Assembly (NCBI GenBank): GCA_021806165.1
Contig: JAJZXY010000002.1
Location: forward strand, 1-64,000
Length of the DNA: 64,000 nt
From: Thermoplasmata archaeon
Lineage (GTDB): Archaea; Thermoplasmatota; Thermoplasmata; Sysuiplasmatales; Sysuiplasmataceae
Reading direction: 5' to 3'
This document shows positions 32,559-40,170 of this stretch, in pieces; within the stretch, counting starts at the first letter, position 1, and each line of letters starts with the position of its first letter. The notes below the pieces were generated by a model, which had not been told where the DNA came from, did not search any database, and worked only from the letters and a program-made list of their open reading frames with translations. The position numbers were made by a program, and so were the translations under genes.

Positions 32559-32690
32559 ATGGAGAAGTGTTCAGTTTGCAAGAAGAATATGGGATCGCCC
32601 CTGAAGCTCTACGTCCATCTTGTGGAAAAACACGGCAAGAGTGAGGAGGAGGCCAGGCTCGCAGCGTGGCCCAAAGGGGCAGTGCTCTGA
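32559..32690 (+). CDS. 43-residue zinc-finger-like protein
   Basis: A small frame below normal gene-calling length. It reads MEKCSVCKKNMGSPLKLYVH, then LVEKHGKSEEEARL. C4 and C7 with H20 and H25 form a C2H2-type zinc site (C-x2-C...H-x4-H). GGGAGAAAGG (32542-32551) is a ribosome site, and ATTAATG/TATTAAT motifs around 32505-32520 provide TATA-like sequence. It ends eight bases from the threonine dehydratase stop on the other strand. Short archaeal C2H2 proteins like this are often DNA-binding, which is inference. Confidence 0.6.
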   Translation: MEKCSVCKKNMGSPLKLYVHLVEKHGKSEEEARLAAWPKGAVL

Positions 32691-32697
32691 ACAGCTG

Positions 32698-33921
32698 TCA
32701 TACCACCCTTATATTGAGCCCCATTCTCCTGAAGGCATCCAGCAGCTTGTCCAGGTGCTGGCTGTCCTCCACCTCTATCAGCACATTGGGGTGGAACCTG
32801 TTAAGCGAGCCCTCGGAGAGCATCGGGTTGTCCTGAAGGCTCAGCACAGTCGCACCGCCCTCAGCGATAAGATTCAGCGCATCTTTCATCGCTCCGGGCC
32901 TGTCGGGCAGGTCCAGCTGCACCATCGCGATTCTCCTGTGCATTATGAGGCCGCGCATGATCACCTTTCTGACAAGGTTCAAATCGACATTTCCTCCGGA
33001 TACGACCAGGCCCACCTTCTTTCCCGACAGGTTGACCTTACCGGAAAGCAGCAGGGCCAGAGGGGCGGCACCAGCGCCTTCCACCAGCTGTTTGGATCGT
33101 TCAAGCAGCAGGAACATGGCCTCTGTTATCTCATCCTCTGTGACAGTGTAGACTGCATCAACAAGCGACCTGACAATCCTGAAAGCTATCTCACCCGGCT
33201 GCTTTATGGCTATCCCGTCGGCAATTGTCTCACTCGCCTCGGCGCGCACGACCTTCCCCTGCCTTATTGATTCGGCGAACGAGGGCATGGCAGCGGCCTG
33301 GACGCCTATAATCCTCGTGGAAGGGGAGAGCGTCTTCATTGCCACCGCGATGCCGGAGATGAGGCCGCCCCCTCCGACTGGACATATGAGGTAATCCAGC
33401 TCCTGTTCATCGAATATCTCCATCCCTATTGTGCCCTGCCCCGCGATAACAAGAGGGTCGTTGTAGCCATGGATGAATGTCATGCTCCTCTCCTTCTGTA
33501 TCTCCACAGCTCTGGCCAGTGCATCATCAAAAAGCTGGCCGTGCAGTATGACATCCGCGCCGTAATTCTTGGTAGCCGCGACCTTGGCAAGAGAGGCATG
33601 CTGCGGCATTACTACAACGCTGCCGATCCTGTTGAGGGATGCTGAGAGGGCCACCCCCTGAGCATGGTTTCCCGCAGAGGCGGTGATTACGCCGTGCGAC
33701 TTCTGGTCAGAGGTCAGGCTGCTGATCTTGTTGTATGACCCTCTCATCTTGAATGAACCGGTGCGCTGGAGGTTCTCAAGCTTCATGTGCACCGAGCAGC
33801 CGAACATGCGTGAAAATGATGATGAATGTTCGAACGGCGTCCTGATCACCGCTCCGCCTATGACCCTGGATGCTGCCTCGACATCCTCGTAGCCCACACC
33901 CAGCGACTCCTCGCTCTTCAT
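32698..33921 (-). CDS. ilvA: Threonine dehydratase (deaminase) with ACT domain
   Basis: A ~407-residue PLP enzyme turning threonine into 2-oxobutyrate and ammonia. The PLP lysine is in QRTGSFKMRGSYNK, the phosphate loop is VGGGGLISGI, and the Asn loop is SAGNHAQGVA. An ACT domain fills the last ~75 residues (MVQLDLPDRPGAMKDALNLI). The open frame starts at 33939, but ATG 33921 lies about 31 bases after a TTTAAAAG box and gives a leaderless start. With tdh and kbl this makes a threonine-degradation neighbourhood, although the branch feeding isoleucine is also possible. Confidence 0.9.
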   Translation of the reverse strand: MKSEESLGVGYEDVEAASRVIGGAVIRTPFEHSSSFSRMFGCSVHMKLENLQRTGSFKMRGSYNKISSLTSDQKSHGVITASAGNHAQGVALSASLNRIGSVVVMPQHASLAKVAATKNYGADVILHGQLFDDALARAVEIQKERSMTFIHGYNDPLVIAGQGTIGMEIFDEQELDYLICPVGGGGLISGIAVAMKTLSPSTRIIGVQAAAMPSFAESIRQGKVVRAEASETIADGIAIKQPGEIAFRIVRSLVDAVYTVTEDEITEAMFLLLERSKQLVEGAGAAPLALLLSGKVNLSGKKVGLVVSGGNVDLNLVRKVIMRGLIMHRRIAMVQLDLPDRPGAMKDALNLIAEGGATVLSLQDNPMLSEGSLNRFHPNVLIEVEDSQHLDKLLDAFRRMGLNIRVV

Positions 33922-34129
33922 TTGCCGAAGTAAGCGCATACTACTCTTTTAAAGGTGATTGAATTCGGCAGGCGCTGTTCTATTGCTGGGTGGTGCAAAA
34001 GGGCTCCATGCTGTCAAAACAATTATTAATGGGCTGTTTTTTGTTTGACGATGTACTGCCGGTCGGCCGGCAGAGACGCAAGCGCCAGACGCAGAGTGTC
34101 ATGGTGCCCCGGATGGTGTCGCCACGAAG

Positions 34130-35092
34130 GTGGAAAATTATCTTGTAGGCCTTCAGCCCAGGACCGAGGAGCTGATAAGGGGGACGAGGGATTGGGACAG
34201 GAAGAGGATTGGTGACGAGGAGCTGGAGGAGCTGCGAAATGCGGCTGCATCCAGGGATTTTTCCCTGCAGCTGAAGCTCGAGTACACATACATTTCAGAC
34301 CCGATGTTCTACTGGCAGGACCTGATCAGGCCCTTCGTGGATTCGCTGGAGGGGCTTGACAGCGGTCCCCAGCTGACCAGATGGTTTGACAACAACACAT
34401 TCTACCGCAAACCGAAGATCAACGCATATCCCAACATACTCCAGAGGAAGCTGCTGAAATACTATTTTGAAAGGCTGTGGGACCTTGGCAGCAGGGCAAA
34501 AGTCATCCTCCCCGCCCCGTACGGCCTCTATACAGCTTCGGATGACAGGTATTTCCCGGACAAGCGTTCAGGAGTGCTCTCCTTTGCACAGGAGATGGAG
34601 CGTGTTGCCCTGCTCCTTGAGGAGAAGGGCGTCGGCCAGATAGAGTTCGTGGAGCCCTTTCTGTTCTTCAAGCATCCAGACCAGGCTGATGTCGAACTTG
34701 CCATAGATGCATTCAACCTCACCACTCAGAGGCTCAAGTGCGAGGTGATGCTCCATTTCCCGTTCGGCAACCTGGCGGGCCATTTCAGGGAGGTTCTGGA
34801 CTTCAGCGCTTCGGTCATAGGCATTGATTTCTTCTCAACCTCCCTGTCGGATGTCACCGACTTCGACACGAAGAAGGGTATTGGCATTGGATGCCTGGAC
34901 GGCAGGAACAGCCTCGTGGAGGAGAGTTCGTGGGTGGTTTCATTTGCCAGATCGGTGGTCGAGAAGCTCGGCGATATTGAGCGCATCGCCATTATACCGA
35001 ACTGCGACCTCGAATTCCTTCCAAGGGTTATAGCAGAGGAGAAAATGAAGACAATGGCCGAAGCACGGAGGAGGCTCGAAAGCAATGAATAA
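34130..35092 (+). CDS. MetE-like TIM-barrel protein with incomplete zinc site
   Basis: A 320-residue protein similar to the catalytic barrel of cobalamin-independent methionine synthase. Segment KVILPAPYGLYTASD matches the MetE 'GP.T' strand, and the C-terminal IAIIPNCDLEFLPR matches the GPDCGLxxR strand carrying the last Cys ligand. In place of H-x-C it has MLHFPFGN, keeping His but losing Cys, and the following Glu strand is Asp (GIDFFS). It starts at GTG 34130 and overlaps the true metE-like gene by eight bases. It may be a methyl-carrier-binding or regulatory subunit of the second enzyme. Confidence 0.75.
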   Translation: MENYLVGLQPRTEELIRGTRDWDRKRIGDEELEELRNAAASRDFSLQLKLEYTYISDPMFYWQDLIRPFVDSLEGLDSGPQLTRWFDNNTFYRKPKINAYPNILQRKLLKYYFERLWDLGSRAKVILPAPYGLYTASDDRYFPDKRSGVLSFAQEMERVALLLEEKGVGQIEFVEPFLFFKHPDQADVELAIDAFNLTTQRLKCEVMLHFPFGNLAGHFREVLDFSASVIGIDFFSTSLSDVTDFDTKKGIGIGCLDGRNSLVEESSWVVSFARSVVEKLGDIERIAIIPNCDLEFLPRVIAEEKMKTMAEARRRLESNE

Positions 35093-36245
35093 GCTCTTTC
35101 CGACTCAGGAGATCGGCAGCATAGGCAAGCCCAACTGGCGCGTGCTCGGCTACAGGGGCGTGCCCATCACGGACGAGGACTTCAGCGAGGCCAGATACTG
35201 GGGAAAGAAGCTGAAGGTTGAGGGGTATGAGAAGCTCCTGGAACTGCTGAAATCAGACGACTCCCACGAGGTGAGGGAGGGGATAAGGGAATGGTCGGCA
35301 GTATATGCAATAAGGCTCCAGGAGGCAGCCGGACTTGACATCGTGTTCGACGGGGAGCAGTGGAGGACAGAGATGTACGAGGCGCTCGTGAAGGAGGTGA
35401 ACGGCTTCCGCTTCATCGGCCACGTGCGCTCCTGGGACAACAAGTACTACAGGAAGGCATCGGTGGTCGAGGAGATAAAATGGCTGAAGCCGGTATACCT
35501 CGATGAATACCTCTTCACCAGCGCCCATACAGACAGGGTCGTGAAACTTCCATTCACCGGGCCGTACACGGTCACAGACTGGTCATTCAACGAGCATTAC
35601 CAGAGACTCCTAAGCGAAACAGTCAAGGATCCGAGGGAGCTCAGGAAAAGGGCATACAGGGATCTTCTCTTCGAGGTTTCGAGGAAGCTGATCAGGCCGG
35701 AGATCGAGTCGCTTGTCGCCAGCGGGGTCAGATGGATCCAGATTGACGAACCTGCGCTCAGCACACAGCCCGGCAAGGAGCAGGTTTCCGACTTCGTGCA
35801 GGCCATCAACGAGGCGACATCGGGTTTCGACTGCAAATTCTCCCTCCACGTGTGCTACTCCTCCGACTATGAAGCTCTATTCCCCGAGCTTCTTGAGGCC
35901 AGGGGGATAAGCCAGTATGCCCTCGAATTCGCCAACAGGGACAGCAACAGGACAGGCGAAGCTAAACGCTCCGGCTACGGGGTGGTGAAGCTTCTGGGCG
36001 AACTTGCGGCCGGCAAGGAGGTTGGTCTCGGAGTCACGGATGTGCACAACGACAGCGTGGAATCCCCCTCCCTTGTCAGGGACAGGGTCCTGCATGCAGC
36101 AAGGCTCATCGGCGACCCTTCACTGATCTATGTGAATCCAGACTGCGGTTTGAGGACTAGAAGCTGGAAGGTCACGTTCAACAAGCTTGTCAACATGAGC
36201 CGCGGAGCAGAACTGGCAAGGGAGGAATACAACCAGTCAGCCTGA
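35085..36245 (+). CDS. metE: Methionine synthase, core MetE-type
   Basis: A 386-residue methyltransferase making methionine from homocysteine. Zinc ligands are His and Cys in SLHVCYSSD, Glu in ALEFANRD and Cys in VNPDCGLRTRSW, all intact. The VRWIQIDEPALS strand (Asp and Glu for homocysteine) is also present. It lacks the N-terminal half of bacterial MetE, as other 'core-MetE' archaeal proteins do; those use corrinoid or other methyl donors rather than methyltetrahydropteroylpolyglutamate. The donor here is unknown. It forms an operon with the preceding MetE-like gene. Confidence 0.88.
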   Translation: MNKLFPTQEIGSIGKPNWRVLGYRGVPITDEDFSEARYWGKKLKVEGYEKLLELLKSDDSHEVREGIREWSAVYAIRLQEAAGLDIVFDGEQWRTEMYEALVKEVNGFRFIGHVRSWDNKYYRKASVVEEIKWLKPVYLDEYLFTSAHTDRVVKLPFTGPYTVTDWSFNEHYQRLLSETVKDPRELRKRAYRDLLFEVSRKLIRPEIESLVASGVRWIQIDEPALSTQPGKEQVSDFVQAINEATSGFDCKFSLHVCYSSDYEALFPELLEARGISQYALEFANRDSNRTGEAKRSGYGVVKLLGELAAGKEVGLGVTDVHNDSVESPSLVRDRVLHAARLIGDPSLIYVNPDCGLRTRSWKVTFNKLVNMSRGAELAREEYNQSA

Positions 36246-36770
36246 TCTGCCTGAGCTCAGCCCGACAGCGGCAGCGAGCTCTGAGTGCTCCTCCTCGCTT
36301 ATCCACTCCACCCTGAGGTATTCCACCAGTTCACTGTCGGCCATGCCAATCCTCCTTCCCTCGCTCACGGCAACAGCGTATGCCTCTATCTCTGTCGGCC
36401 GCCTGACATAGCTGACGCTCCTGTCGTAGAGGTTGCGTCCGTCCCGCAGCTGGAACATGTGTATGAGCTCATGAAGAAAATCGAGATAGACAATCCTGGG
36501 GTCTGAATCCCTTATGTGAGACAGGCAGGCCACCAGCCTCCCGCCCTTGTCGTCGACATACATGTAGAATTCCCTGCTTGCATCGACAAGCACCCGCGTC
36601 CCGCTTACAAAAGTGCTGTCAAGCCCCCTATCCTGAAGCAGCTTCCCGACCTCCGCAACGCTGTGAAGGTTGGGACATATTTCGCCAAGAGCGTATTCAC
36701 CCGGCGTTATGTCGCGCCTTATGTCGTGCCACGGCCCTTTCTGTCCTGAAGAGCCGGCCTTCCAGGCCAT
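36237..36770 (-). CDS. Zincin-like protein with HExxH motif
   Basis: A 177-residue protein with DFLHELIHMFQLRDG (HELIH, near residue 100) followed ~24 residues later by PTEIEAYAVAVS, whose Glu could be the third zinc ligand as in gluzincins. The N-terminal half is a mixed alpha/beta domain without known name. There is no signal peptide, so it acts inside the cell. It could be a small peptidase of the ImmA/SprT type. Its 3' end overlaps the metE stop by nine bases on the opposite strand. Confidence 0.65.
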   Translation of the reverse strand: MAWKAGSSGQKGPWHDIRRDITPGEYALGEICPNLHSVAEVGKLLQDRGLDSTFVSGTRVLVDASREFYMYVDDKGGRLVACLSHIRDSDPRIVYLDFLHELIHMFQLRDGRNLYDRSVSYVRRPTEIEAYAVAVSEGRRIGMADSELVEYLRVEWISEEEHSELAAAVGLSSGRSG

Positions 36771-36817
36771 GTTTTGGGATTAGAGGGGGCAGGTTATTAA
36801 GTCTTGGTCCGCCGCGG

Positions 36818-37240
36818 CTACCGCAGGAGTCTGGTAAGTCTCTTCCCGATGTCCTCCAGCTCCTGCGCGTACGGCGATATCTTCTCCCTGCCAAGGTCTT
36901 CGAAGTAGGAGATGTAGTTCTTCATCTCTGCAACCATCTGATCAACCGTTGTTGGGCCGCTCATCCTCGGCCAGAACTGGGTGTCCGACTCTTTCTCCCC
37001 CTTTTCTGTCAGGTGATACTTTCCATCCTCCCCCTTTTCAATGAGCTCCTCCTTGGTGAGTGAGTCAAGCAGCGGGTAAATAGAGCCTGGGGAGGGGCGC
37101 CAGAATCCAAAGCTCATCTTCTCCACGTCGTCCATGAGCTCAACACCATTCTTGGGAGACTGGCCGAGCGATCCGAGCACAATCTTTCTTAGACCCCTGT
37201 GGGGTCCCCTTGCGAAGTTTGCGAACTGCCACATTTCCAT
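36818..37240 (-). CDS. PadR-family transcriptional regulator
   Basis: A 140-residue winged-helix protein. The open frame starts at 37351, but ATG 37240 (MEMWQFANFARG) fits a TATA box 24-31 bases upstream and the family N-terminus. Seen: LRKIVLGSLGQSPKNGVELM, then GFWRPSPGSIYPLLDSL, the PadR recognition helix, and wing GEDGKYHLTEKGE. A C-terminal coiled dimer helix follows. A 12-bp palindrome, TTCGATATCGAA, lies between TATA and ATG and probably mediates autorepression. It is divergent from the SDR gene, a likely target. Confidence 0.88.
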   Translation of the reverse strand: MEMWQFANFARGPHRGLRKIVLGSLGQSPKNGVELMDDVEKMSFGFWRPSPGSIYPLLDSLTKEELIEKGEDGKYHLTEKGEKESDTQFWPRMSGPTTVDQMVAEMKNYISYFEDLGREKISPYAQELEDIGKRLTRLLR

Positions 37241-37262
37241 CGATATCGGATTCGATATCGAA
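37241..37262. promoter_or_regulatory. Palindromic operator of the padR gene
   Basis: CGATATCG (37241-37248) and TTCGATATCGAA (37251-37262) are two copies of a GATATC-centred palindrome, 12 bases apart centre to centre. They fill the space between the reverse TATA box (37264-37271) and the ATG at 37240, where a bound repressor would block initiation. Confidence 0.65.
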
Positions 37263-37263
37263 T

Positions 37264-37271
37264 AGATAAAG
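37264..37271 (-). promoter_or_regulatory. TATA box of the padR gene
   Basis: CTTTATCT on the reverse strand lies 24-31 bases before the ATG at 37240, giving a leaderless transcript. Confidence 0.5.
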
Positions 37272-37351
37272 CTTTCCTGCATATGCCGCCGGCGTGGACT
37301 GGAAGCGTGTTTACGGAGCACCTCTGTTTCCGAGGGAGCGACGTAAACCAA

Positions 37352-37359
37352 TTATATTG
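37352..37359 (+). promoter_or_regulatory. TATA box of the SDR gene
   Basis: TTATATTG lies 31-38 bases before ATG 37390 and about 90 bases from the padR operator. Confidence 0.45.
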
Positions 37360-37389
37360 AATGCTTTCATCCCTTAACGAGGTTCGCAA

Positions 37390-38286
37390 ATGACAGGTCA
37401 TCCTGCAGGCCCGCCTATGGCCGAGTGCTCGCTTCCGCAGATGTTCGGCAACAAGATGGTACAGGAGCCGGATCTTGTGCTTGTGGCCGGAGCCGAAGGC
37501 GTTCTTGGTGGCTCGCTGTTCTATGACCTTCTCCGGGCCGAATTCAACATACGCTGTCTCGTCAGGCTCGAGGACGAACAGAAGATAGACAGGAAGCCCG
37601 GTGTGGAATTCTTCTTCTGCGATCCGCTCAGCGGTGACATCCCCGAAGCAGCGTTCGAGGGGGTCAAGTATGTTGTCAACATAGCATCGCCGCTCAACAG
37701 CGGAAGCCTTCCAAGGGATGGTGCGGAGCAGCTTGAGAGGCTCAATAACATACTCATAACAAGGTCAAGGTCGAAGGGCATACTGAGATACGTGGTGCTC
37801 AGCTCCATCAGCGTAACTGGAGAAGATGGGCTAAAGGAAAGCTGGCCGGGCATCAACTGGCACCTGGAGTTTTCAGTCATGAACAGCGGAATACCTTTCA
37901 GCATTTTCAGGTCCGGAATACTGGTGGGCGATTCCAACGTGCAGGCCCTCACAGACATAGCCTCCGGCGGCGGCTTCTCCCTGTTCGGGCGCAGGAACGG
38001 CCGGCTGTACGCTACACCTGTGAGACTCCTGACGGAGGCGATTGCAAGGGCATTGAAAACGGAGGAGGCGACTGGTAAGACATACAGCGTTGTTCTAGAA
38101 AACCCCGTCGGCAGAAGGGAGCTTCTCTCCTTTGCCGAATCCCAGCAGCGCGCAAGGAAGGGCGGTCTCTGGGAATCTGATGTGCAGGTTGAACTTGCCT
38201 CCGCAGCTGGCTCCGACAAGACACATTCGGTCGCCGAACTGGATCTGCACCCCGCCGAGTATGACCGAAGGGCCCGCGCTGTCTGA
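37390..38286 (+). CDS. Atypical SDR/NmrA-like NAD(P)-binding protein
   Basis: A ~298-residue Rossmann protein. The loop is LVLVAGAEGVLGGSLFYDLL (family TGATGxxG, altered), followed by IRCLVRLEDEQ, a basic residue pattern preferring NADP, and VVNIASP. RYVVLSSISVTGEDG holds the strand where SDRs have the catalytic Ser; no Y-x3-K is visible, as in NmrA-type sensors. The C-terminus (ENPVGRRELLSFAESQ) fits substrate-binding lobes of this group. The likely start is ATG 37390 or a later one at 37417 or 37456. It may be a redox sensor or flavin-linked reductase. Confidence 0.7.
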   Translation: MTGHPAGPPMAECSLPQMFGNKMVQEPDLVLVAGAEGVLGGSLFYDLLRAEFNIRCLVRLEDEQKIDRKPGVEFFFCDPLSGDIPEAAFEGVKYVVNIASPLNSGSLPRDGAEQLERLNNILITRSRSKGILRYVVLSSISVTGEDGLKESWPGINWHLEFSVMNSGIPFSIFRSGILVGDSNVQALTDIASGGGFSLFGRRNGRLYATPVRLLTEAIARALKTEEATGKTYSVVLENPVGRRELLSFAESQQRARKGGLWESDVQVELASAAGSDKTHSVAELDLHPAEYDRRARAV

Positions 38287-38295
38287 GCCCTGTGC

Positions 38296-38937
38296 TCATC
38301 TGGTGCATAGTGCGAATGCGGATTCTACAGACTGCATGATTCCTGAAGAAAGCTTCTGCCTTGAAAGGTCCATGCTCCATGTGTGCCTTGTGTTGGTTGA
38401 CCTCACAGACTCATTCAGCAGTGACTGGTGTATGGGTTTCATTCCATTCGTATCGAACTCACCCTCAAGCAGTGTTATGACCAGGCGCGCATCTTCCGAC
38501 TTCCTCAGGCGCCCCACCTTTAGCAGCGCGCCTTCGGCAGCCTCAAGAGTTCCCAGTGCCGACTCCAGCGCCGCCCCAAAGCTCCCGAATGAACTTTTTG
38601 ACTTTGTGGACAGCCTGACCTTCGGGTCGCGGTAAAGTGAACTCTCCTCCTCGAAGACTGGCATGAGGTTCTCAACCTTGATTTCCACTCCTCGAGGCTT
38701 CTCCTTCGTATCGATTGTCAGCTCCTTCAGGAGCCTCCTTCCGATCTTCCTTGCCCTGCTGTCCCACCTTCCGCTCCTGTTGTAGAATGCGCTCAGCACC
38801 ATATCCCCCTGTACCCTGTAGATGGGGTCGAACTTGCCTGAATAATACAGCGCATCGTAGATTTCAAGGGGCAGATCGGCAGTGTCCGATGCCCTAACGT
38901 ACAGCGAAACTTCCAGCTGAGTGTTATACCTGGCCAT
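38296..38937 (-). CDS. Hypothetical protein
   Basis: A 213-residue soluble protein of no recognised family. The N-terminal part (LEVSLYVRASDTADLPLEIY) looks like a beta strand followed by helix; the middle is charged (RKIGRRLLKELTIDTKEKPR), and residues ~115-150 form alternating helices (GAALESALGTLEAAEGALL). TTATTAC lies ~30 bases before the ATG. It converges with the SDR gene, ending nine bases away. Confidence 0.6.
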   Translation of the reverse strand: MARYNTQLEVSLYVRASDTADLPLEIYDALYYSGKFDPIYRVQGDMVLSAFYNRSGRWDSRARKIGRRLLKELTIDTKEKPRGVEIKVENLMPVFEEESSLYRDPKVRLSTKSKSSFGSFGAALESALGTLEAAEGALLKVGRLRKSEDARLVITLLEGEFDTNGMKPIHQSLLNESVRSTNTRHTWSMDLSRQKLSSGIMQSVESAFALCTR

Positions 38938-38982
38938 CCTGCAGTTGCTATATACTGCACCGTAATAATCATTTCATATGGA

Positions 38983-40080
38983 ATGTGCTTCAGCCGGGCA
39001 GGGGGCATGCAGGTAACAGAAGGAGGCGCCCGACGGGCGGGCAAGGCGGGCAGGGATTTCTTCGACAGGCACATATCACCCTTCTCCGGGAAGTTGAGGG
39101 AGGATGTCCTGCTTGGCCCGAAATACGGCGCTGACTTCGGTGTCGTGTCTCTCGGCGGCGGAAGGGTGATGGCAGTCAGCACCGATCCGATATGGGTAGA
39201 CCGCATATACGGCCTGAAGCGCGCTGCATGGTTTGCCTTTCACACAATCACAGGTGATGTGGCTGTGAGCGGCCTGAGGCCCACGCACATTGCGGTGGAC
39301 TGGAATCTGCCGCATTCCACGAAGCCATCCGAGGCTGCTCAGATGCTTTCAGTTTTTCATGCAGAGGCGGAGAAGCTTGGGATGTCCATCATTGCCGGCC
39401 ACACCGGTCACTACGAAGGCGCCTCCTTCCCTGCTGTCGGTGGTGCGACAGCATTCGCCGTAGGAAGGGGAGAGGATGTCAGGCTGCCGGGTTCGGCCAG
39501 GCCGGGTGATGAGGTGTTGATGACCAAAGGGGCGGCCATTGAAACGGCGGTTGCAGTCTGCTACCGTCACCCCCGCGCCGCACGTACCTTAATTGGGCGG
39601 AGTGCAGCTTCGGCCGTCAGGTCGATGTTCGGCTCCCTGTCGGTGGTGGATGACGCACTTGTCGCTTCATCCCTGCGCTCTGTCAGCTCCATGCACGACG
39701 TTAGTGAGAGGGGCCTCGCGGCTGCCCTGAATGAAATGGCGGAGCTTTGCGGACACGATATTGTCATGGATGGAACATCACCAGTCGTACCGGTGCCCGT
39801 GAAAAGGCTCTGCTCCGCCCTTTCCCTTGACCCGCTTTCATGCAGCAGCAGCGGAAGTCTTCTGGTCACGGTCAGAAGTGGCTCATCGGACGCCCTTATC
39901 CGCACACTCTCCTCGAAGGGTATTGAAGCCTGGAGGATAGGCAGAATCGGGAAGGGCGACGGTGGAGTTTTCATAACAGGCGCCGGTAAACGGAAGCGGC
40001 TTGATGAGCCGCGTTCCGACGGTCTTGTGAAGGGACTGGAGGCAGCCGCGAAGCTTGAAATGGAAATGGACGCGGCTTAG
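38983..40080 (+). CDS. AIR synthase-related (PurM/HypE-fold) protein
   Basis: A ~357-365-residue protein of the PurM superfamily. The acidic ATP-site strand ADFGVVSLGGGRVMAVSTDP, the HTITGDVAVSGLRPTHI segment and the GATAFAVGRGEDV strand fit the HypE/AIRS-related group. HypE's terminal Cys is absent, and no other hydrogenase maturation genes lie nearby, so it is not HypE. The start could be ATG 38983 or 39007. The substrate is unknown; it probably binds ATP and transfers a phosphate. Confidence 0.75.
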   Translation: MCFSRAGGMQVTEGGARRAGKAGRDFFDRHISPFSGKLREDVLLGPKYGADFGVVSLGGGRVMAVSTDPIWVDRIYGLKRAAWFAFHTITGDVAVSGLRPTHIAVDWNLPHSTKPSEAAQMLSVFHAEAEKLGMSIIAGHTGHYEGASFPAVGGATAFAVGRGEDVRLPGSARPGDEVLMTKGAAIETAVAVCYRHPRAARTLIGRSAASAVRSMFGSLSVVDDALVASSLRSVSSMHDVSERGLAAALNEMAELCGHDIVMDGTSPVVPVPVKRLCSALSLDPLSCSSSGSLLVTVRSGSSDALIRTLSSKGIEAWRIGRIGKGDGGVFITGAGKRKRLDEPRSDGLVKGLEAAAKLEMEMDAA

Positions 40081-40170
40081 GTCAGGGAGACCGCTTCCCT
40101 GCTTTCAGGGGATTGAATGCATCCGGGCAAAGACTTATAACGAGCACCTGTTACACACTTGCTCCAAGGG

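Noticed and set aside
38983-40080. HypE hydrogenase maturation protein
   Set aside because: The essential C-terminal cysteine is missing and no hyp or hydrogenase genes are nearby.
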